From: Uranotaenia lowii
Lineage: Eukaryota; Arthropoda; Insecta; Diptera; Culicidae
Assembly (NCBI RefSeq): GCF_029784155.1
Contig: NC_073693.1
Span: 21,426,002 to 21,490,001 of the forward strand
DNA: 64,000 bases
Direction of reading: 5' to 3'
Program-made: the position numbers and the translations under genes
Part shown: in pieces, positions 58,099 to 64,000 of the stretch
Layout: every line of letters starts with the position of its first letter
Numbering within the stretch: the stretch's first letter is position 1
The notes under the pieces: model-generated
Told to the model about the DNA's origin: nothing
The model's database searches: none
Seen by the model: only the letters and a program-made list of their open reading frames with translations

Positions 58099-59621
58099 GA
58101 GGCCCTTAGAGCCAAAGGGGTATAAGTGCATAAAACCTGTGTCGTAACTTTACCCTGTATCGCATTTTAAATAGTTTTTTTGACGAACTTCTTCTGCCAA
58201 CAATCGATGATAGAATGCCGTTCTCACCTTCGCTGTTCCTTTACTCAACCAATGTATTCTTGTTTTCTCTTTCACTCATACTGACTTCGATGACAACAGA
58301 GTGAATCGACTCGATTCTCGTGGGTTCCGTAACTCACAATTAATTTCAACGGTAACTAAGCCGTGCATACACTAAATCGAATTCATCCGTTTTTTTTTTT
58401 TAATATTAATTTTGCAGGAATAATTATCAAATCATTAATAACTGCCTTATCCACCACAACCTGATTTCGAGAAAAAAGCACTTGAACTTCGTTGTGTTCC
58501 AGTAAATTCCATAGATATTTTTTATGAAATTTTTTCATGTGAATGATTTTTCTAAATAAAAACAAAGCATTTTACAACATTTTCCCAAAAAACAACGTTT
58601 ATTTGACGTTTATTGATGCGATACATATTTTTTAAATTTGGTACTTATACCCCTTTGCCACTAAATAAATTCACTTATACCCCTTTGCCACCAACAAATT
58701 TTCACATCCAGGTTTTTTGATCTTATTGATATGGGTAAGAAACCATAAATATTCATTGCTACAAGAGTCAATTAGTTTTCGTATAAATATATTTTTTGTT
58801 GTTTTGATGAGAAATATACTCTGGTACAGTAGGTTAAGAGATTTTAAGGCTGAAGATCGACCTGGCAACTTCTACTAAATCTCTCCAAACAACGTTTTTT
58901 CATCAAGATTAATTTATAATAATTCGTGAAAGGTATTTTCCACTAAATTCCAATCACCACGTTTTTTGTACGTCTTTGCCTAATCAATTGGGTATTGGAA
59001 TGGGACTTGCGATCACTCTGAGTTTGTTTTTTACAGTAAATTAACGATAGGCGCTTCAACATAAACCCAATTATCTCGTACAAATACATTTTTTTTGTAC
59101 TTTATAAGCCTTTAATTCGTGACACACTTCATATATCCAGAAATCAGGAATTTGTGATCCGCTAATTTGTTATTGATAATTAAATATAATAATTTTTTTT
59201 CTGCTAGAATTATCACTAAATGCAATCAGATGAATCATAGTTGATGGTAAATTTTTAAACATCATCAGCTATTCAAAAGAAAAGTGAATTACATTAATTT
59301 TAAAATTTTTTGGTCCCAATGAAAAAACATTACTTTCATGAAATCAAGTTAGGGTTGGTGGCAAAGGGTTATAAGTACATCAGTTTAATGGACTTTAGAG
59401 GCAAAGGGGTATAAGTGCCGCACTTATACCCCTTTGGCTCCAAACAAAAAGGAAATTTCAGTAAGCACGATTTTTTCAACGAGATCTAAACATAACAAAA
59501 TAGTGAAATAAAATTATGATTAAAATAGCATATGATGATTGACAGTCAAGGATTCGTTCTAGATGGTTATCTCGATTTTTTCCATTTTGTCACTTATACC
59601 CCTTTGGCTCCAAGGGCCTCA
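58099..59621. mobile_element. TIR element, 1.52 kb, nested inside the 57311-60153 element
   Basis: The ends start GAGGCCCTTAGAGCCAAAGG and match as inverted repeats for about 31 bp with one mismatch, with TAT on both sides (58096-58098 and 59622-59624). The motif CACTTATACCCCTTTG or its complement occurs at both ends and also near 58643, 58673, 59355 (degenerate), 59401 and 59421. That makes seven copies in two orientations, typical of transposase-binding subterminal repeats. There is no coding sequence. It split the left arm of an older palindrome, so it is younger than its host element. Confidence 0.72.
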
Positions 59622-60029
59622 TATCTCCTGAGTTCGGACGAGATCGGTTATATATTTTACAATTTTGCAATTAGAAAAGTATCACCTTTCAAAAAATATA
59701 CAACTCAAAGTGGCCAATTGTAGTCTTCATAGTGTAAATGTCAATAGAAGTGAGCCGAAAATCAAGTTTTTATACTAATATGAGCATAATTTTTACTACC
59801 GGGCTGGATTCCCAACAGAAGGCCTATTTGAACCACTTGGACTTGAGATGGTAGATGGGCTCAAATAAGTATAAAAATTTGATTTTCGGCTCACTTCTAT
59901 TAACATTTACACTATGAGGACTACAATTGGCCACTTTGAGTTGTATATTTTTTGAAAGGTGATACTTTTCTGATTGCAAAACTGTAAAATATGTAACCGC
60001 ACTCGTCCGAACTCAGGAGATACATATAA
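59622..60029. repeat. Long inverted repeat, about 165-bp arms, 73-nt loop
   Basis: The left arm 59622-59785 and right arm 59859-60029 are complementary with scattered mismatches (for example CAACTCAAAGTGGCCAATTG against its complement). The left arm continues beyond the nested element at 58081-58098 (atggttatat), which shows that the insertion interrupted a pre-existing palindrome. Transcription through it would give a long hairpin RNA. Confidence 0.8.
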
Positions 60030-60156
60030 CCATTTAAAAATTAAAAATACGTCAATATCTAGGGGGGTTTTATGACTTTTTGACGAAATGTTACGAGGGG
60101 GGAGGGGGTGGTATAAAAACTCATAAAAAGCTACCTCATTTATGGATGTTCCCTAA

Positions 60157-61644
60157 GGGATATTGTAGGCATAAGAGACACACATGACATATTATGATCC
60201 ATGAGTTTTTAATCATTTTTTTTCATAAAAATGTTAATTTTAATGATTTGAGAAAAATGTACAGGAAACCAATTCAGATTTTCCTATAAATCTCAGGAGG
60301 AAAGCGTTTCGAACTCACAGGGCGTTTCGACAGTTGTTTTCCTATCCTGAAATTGTCCTGTATTTTCAGCTGTTGAAAATACAGGGCGAAATCGTCCCGA
60401 TCACAGGAGAAAATATTTAGTGTGTAGGTTTTCCAAAAAAATGCTATCGCTGAGGATTTAAAAAAAACGTACTACCTGATAACGTCTATGAATTTTTCGG
60501 GCAAAAGTTCCAATCGCTTTTCAAAAGTCAAGATTGACTAAAATTTCATGAATTTAAGGATTAAGGAATTTTGGAGCAAACAATTATCGAAAGTTGTTCC
60601 GGTCGCCCTCATGCGTGGGATAACTGTAACGAGTCTTTTCCACGGACAAGTTTCGAATTAATCAGAACCCCTCTAAAATGCATTGTACTTAATCAATTGC
60701 CATGGCCAGAAAAGATCTCTGCACCTCGTCGTGTGCCCTGAAAAAGCAAGTCCTTCAATTTTTTTTTTCAACTCTCGATAACAGGTAGGTAATGGAACAG
60801 AACCGTCCTATCCTTTAGCCGTACGGAGTTCGTCCTTTGCCAAAATAATTACTGTATCCTAACCGTTCACATTTTCCCTATCCTATTTCACAGATCCAGG
60901 TCCCAGCTCACGTGTACGCCACCCCGGTCGATTCAATTCATCGTCGTGTGTGAACCCGGGTTCTATTTGGTTTCCCACGATCCGGAATAGATGTACGGCG
61001 GGCGATACGTGTCTCTCGCTCGGCAGAAAAAAAAAAGATGAAGGGAGAATCAGAACCATTGGATGGAATACATTTATTTGATTGAGGGTTCCTACAGCGA
61101 GTGCTTCCCTTCCGTTTTGGTGAGTGAGCTAGACTGTATTTTTTTATTGTTTACTCTCAATTGAGCACACGCTTTTTCCACCTTCAATCGGTAGATTCGC
61201 TTTGACATTTATTTCTCCTTTTTCTTAGAGCTTCAAGATCACCCATAGGTACAATGTTTAAAATTAGATATGGACCCTACCGTTTTTTGAGCTTTTCTTT
61301 TTTTAGAGTTGATCTTTTTTTTCGTTAGTTTTACGCATGTCACTCAACCGCGCACGCCTTCAAATCGTTTGTGCGCACCTTCTTTTAAGAAAATTTGCTC
61401 TGCAATAAAAACTCACCTCAGCTAAATTGAAATGCTGAATTTAACACTAATATTTTTTATAAATTATTACATTTGTGAAATACTAAAATGAGTTTTGCCA
61501 AAAATAATAAAAATAGGTAAATGCCTACAAGATAAGAAGGATTACTCGCGTATAGTCCGTGTTTCAGGTAGGATCCTGGAATGATCTTTCTTAGTACCTA
61601 CTAAGATCACTGTCCAAATTTCAGCGCCCCTCGTTTACACAGTT
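60157..61644. other. No gene recognised; short palindrome at 60357-60385
   Basis: CCTGTATTTTCA at 60357-60368 pairs with TGAAAATACAGG at 60374-60385, probably a small foldback relic. The remainder has mixed composition with no supported exon. The sequence near 60620-61060 is less AT-rich but shows no domain in any frame. Confidence 0.4.
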
Positions 61645-61717
61645 GCCCGGCTAGCTCAGTCGGTAGAGCATGAGACTCTTAATCTCAGGGTCGTGGGTTC
61701 GAGCCCCACGTTGGGCG
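61645..61717 (+). tRNA. tRNA-Lys(CTT)
   Basis: The 73-nt gene begins GCCCGGCTAGCTCAGTCGG and ends GTTGGGCG. It has a D arm, an anticodon arm TGAGA/TCTCA with loop CTCTTAA (anticodon CTT), and T arm GTGGG/CCCAC around TTCGAGC. The sequence is nearly the eukaryotic consensus for tRNA-Lys(CTT). A T6 run follows at 61723. Confidence 0.96.
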
Positions 61718-61722
61718 GCACC

Positions 61723-61728
61723 TTTTTT
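61723..61728 (+). terminator. Pol III T-run terminator of tRNA-Lys
   Basis: Six T five bases after the tRNA-Lys 3' end. Confidence 0.75.
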
Positions 61729-61800
61729 GATGTATTTTTCAACAATATCGACCTATTGATTTTGAATCAAATATCATCTGATTGGGAACACTACACAAAC

Positions 61801-61807
61801 AAAAAAA
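61801..61807 (-). terminator. Pol III T-run terminator of tRNA-Glu(CTC)
   Basis: Seven A on the + strand give seven T on the tRNA strand, three bases after its 3' end. Confidence 0.75.
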
Positions 61808-61810
61808 GGT

Positions 61811-61882
61811 TTCCCATACCGGGAATCGAACCCGGGCCTTCCGGGTGAGAGCCGGATATCCTAACCACTAGACAATATGGGA
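61811..61882 (-). tRNA. tRNA-Glu(CTC)
   Basis: On the minus strand the gene begins TCCCATATTGTCTAGTGG and ends CCCGGTATGGGA plus discriminator A. The anticodon stem TCCGG/CCGGA encloses CTCTCAC, so the anticodon is CTC. It is closely similar to tRNA-Glu(TTC) at 45040-45111 and converges with tRNA-Lys(CTT) 93 bp away. Confidence 0.95.
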
Positions 61883-62529
61883 CATGTTGATTGAAGTGAA
61901 ATATTTAACAATCAAATAAACTTGTAAGTATCTTTTTCTTATTATTTTTGTTCCAATTTTCATATATATATATTTTAAAAGCCTGTTTCTATAAAACTGT
62001 TATAAAACATATGCATTGGTAATACGGGGGTTTTTACCTAAAATATAAATTTAGATCAAATAGTGAATTGAATGCAAATAATTTCAAATTAGGTACTTAT
62101 TGCCAGTGCAAATCTTAAAAAGAAATGTGTAAACTCATGTAATTATCATTTCATTATAATTGACTCTCGAAATTGAAACCAAACATATTATTTGTTAACA
62201 ACTTTCGAGGACTCTCCTTTTCTACCGTGTTTTGCTCGAAAAGTTGGAAAAAAAACGTCTTGCACTTGGTTGCTTTTCCTGCCGTCCTGGGGGAAAAACT
62301 TTTTAACGAGCATTTGTGCGTGTTTTACGTGAAAAACAACTCTCGGTCTGATGCGAATTTTCAGAAATTTGTCAAAATAAGGCTGGCTACCGAGGTAACG
62401 ATGCTCGAGGAAACATTCCAGCATCCGACAGAATTTTGTTGATAAAAATTGCCGCGTGGAAGTTTTAAGATACAACATATTGACAAATTAAATCTGTGAA
62501 GGATTGAGTTTAAAATGTGACGAAAACAA
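61883..62529. other. No gene recognised; spacer between the tRNA pair and satellite array 3
   Basis: AT-rich DNA with two mutually overlapping short open frames on opposite strands (62173-62478) and no domain in either. The transition into satellite at 62530 is abrupt. Confidence 0.35.
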
Positions 62530-64000
62530 AAAATTACAAAAATGACAAAAATGACAAAAATGACAAAAATGACAAAAATGACAAAAATGACAAAAATGAC
62601 AAAAATGACAAAAATGACAAAAATGACAAAAATGACAAAAATGACAAAAATGACAAAAATGACAAAAATGACAAAAATGACAAAAATGACAAAAATGACA
62701 AAAATGACAAAAATGACAAAAATGACAAAAATGACAAAAATGACAAAAATGACAAAAATGACAAAAATGACAAAAATGACAAAAATGACAAAAATGACAA
62801 AAATGACAAAAATGACAAAAATGACAAAAATGACAAAAATGACAAAAATGACAAAAATGACAAAAATGACAAAAATGACAAAAATGACAAAAATGACAAA
62901 AATGACAAAAATGACAAAAATGACAAAAATGACAAAAATGACAAAAATGACAAAAATGACAAAAATGACAAAAATGACAAAAATGACAAAAATGACAAAA
63001 ATGACAAAAATGACAAAAATGACAAAAATGACAAAAATGACAAAAATGACAAAAATGACAAAAATGACAAAAATGACAAAAATGACAAAAATGACAAAAA
63101 TGACAAAAATGACAAAAATGACAAAAATGACAAAAATGACAAAAATGACAAAAATGACAAAAATGACAAAAATGACAAAAATGACAAAAATGACAAAAAT
63201 GACAAAAATGACAAAAATGACAAAAATGACAAAAATGACAAAAATGACAAAAATGACAAAAATGACAAAAATGACAAAAATGACAAAAATGACAAAAATG
63301 ACAAAAATGACAAAAATGACAAAAATGACAAAAATGACAAAAATGACAAAAATGACAAAAATGACAAAAATGACAAAAATGACAAAAATGACAAAAATGA
63401 CAAAAATGACAAAAATGACAAAAATGACAAAAATGACAAAAATGACAAAAATGACAAAAATGACAAAAATGACAAAAATGACAAAAATGACAAAAATGAC
63501 AAAAATGACAAAAATGACAAAAATGACAAAAATGACAAAAATGACAAAAATGACAAAAATGACAAAAATGACAAAAATGACAAAAATGACAAAAATGACA
63601 AAAATGACAAAAATGACAAAAATGACAAAAATGACAAAAATGACAAAAATGACAAAAATGACAAAAATGACAAAAATGACAAAAATGACAAAAATGACAA
63701 AAATGACAAAAATGACAAAAATGACAAAAATGACAAAAATGACAAAAATGACAAAAATGACAAAAATGACAAAAATGACAAAAATGACAAAAATGACAAA
63801 AATGACAAAAATGACAAAAATGACAAAAATGACAAAAATGACAAAAATGACAAAAATGACAAAAATGACAAAAATGACAAAAATGACAAAAATGACAAAA
63901 ATGACAAAAATGACAAAAATGACAAAAATGACAAAAATGACAAAAATGACAAAAATGACAAAAATGACAAAAATGACAAAAATGACAAAAATGACAAAAA
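62530..64000. repeat. 9-bp satellite array 3, (TGACAAAAA)n, runs off the window
   Basis: At least 1.47 kb, about 163 units, in the same orientation as array 1. Apart from one tta-variant at the left edge (acaaaaaattacaaaaatgac near 62526-62546), no unit variant is seen. The left boundary is sharp, unlike the graded edges of arrays 1 and 2. The right end lies beyond the window. Confidence 0.96.

Larger units (their letters stand above)
57311..60153. mobile_element. Harbinger-like non-autonomous TIR element, 2.84 kb, with nested element and palindrome
   Basis: The left end GGGAACATCCATAAATGACG (through 57334) and the right end (60130-60153) are inverted copies with 23 of 24 matching. TAA duplications flank them at 57308-57310 and 60154-60156. 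Inside each end lies a G-rich stretch followed by tgacga and gtgacgag/gttacgag words, so the subterminal regions are also related. The 3-bp TAA target fits PIF/Harbinger. No transposase is visible. The element contains a separate 1.52-kb TIR element (58099-59621) and a long inverted repeat around 59622-60029. Confidence 0.75.

Overview
The window is eukaryotic, AT-rich and repeat-dominated. It looks like dipteran, most probably mosquito (Culicidae), nuclear DNA. The evidence is a spliced Hey gene with arthropod-type sequence, tRNA genes with eukaryotic A/B boxes and one tRNA intron, DD37E Tc1/mariner transposases of the kind known from mosquitoes, and remnants of LINE, BEL/Pao, piggyBac-like and Harbinger-like elements. 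I cannot name the species. No bacterial genes, operons, CRISPR arrays or rRNA were seen.

Layout: 1-20.3 kb holds no recognisable host gene. It contains nested TIR transposons (2561-5204 with 2712-4159 inside), small MITEs (8137-8260, 9073-9599, 11645-11885, 12772-13522), remnants of non-LTR retrotransposons (11350-12240, 14930-16012, 16130-17165) and an internally deleted DD37E mariner with near-perfect ends (17757-18739). From 20.3 to 43.3 kb there are two huge arrays of a 9-bp satellite. The first is TGACAAAAA on the + strand (20287-25880). The second is its reverse complement TTTTTGTCA (27954-43291), ending in a 500-N assembly gap (43292-43791). The 2.1-kb island between these inverted arrays carries an intron-containing tRNA-Tyr. 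A third array starts at 62.53 kb and runs off the window. Together the arrays fill about 35 percent of the sequence.

The one protein-coding gene I can support is Hey (hairy/E(spl)-related with YRPW motif), on the minus strand in three coding exons (52459-52230, 49784-49570, 45860-45142; 387 codons). Its bHLH domain (with the Hey-type glycine), Orange domain and C-terminal YRPW are all visible. Its introns hold seven exact Su(H) consensus sites within 4.0 kb. A candidate Inr+DPE core promoter at 52861-52895 overlaps a CACGTG E-box, and three more CACGTG boxes lie upstream. This fits a Notch-responsive, possibly self-repressing gene. A tRNA-Glu(TTC) lies antisense 30 bp beyond the Hey stop codon, and intron 2 contains a decayed mariner.

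From 54 to 60.2 kb lies another transposon graveyard: a perfect 27-bp hairpin, a BEL/Pao fragment fused to a LINE 3' end, and a 2.84-kb TIR element with 3-bp TAA duplications that contains a second TIR element and a long palindrome. tRNA-Lys(CTT) and tRNA-Glu(CTC) follow at 61.6-61.9 kb, just before the third satellite array. All coordinates and motifs were read by eye; no alignment, folding or database search was run.
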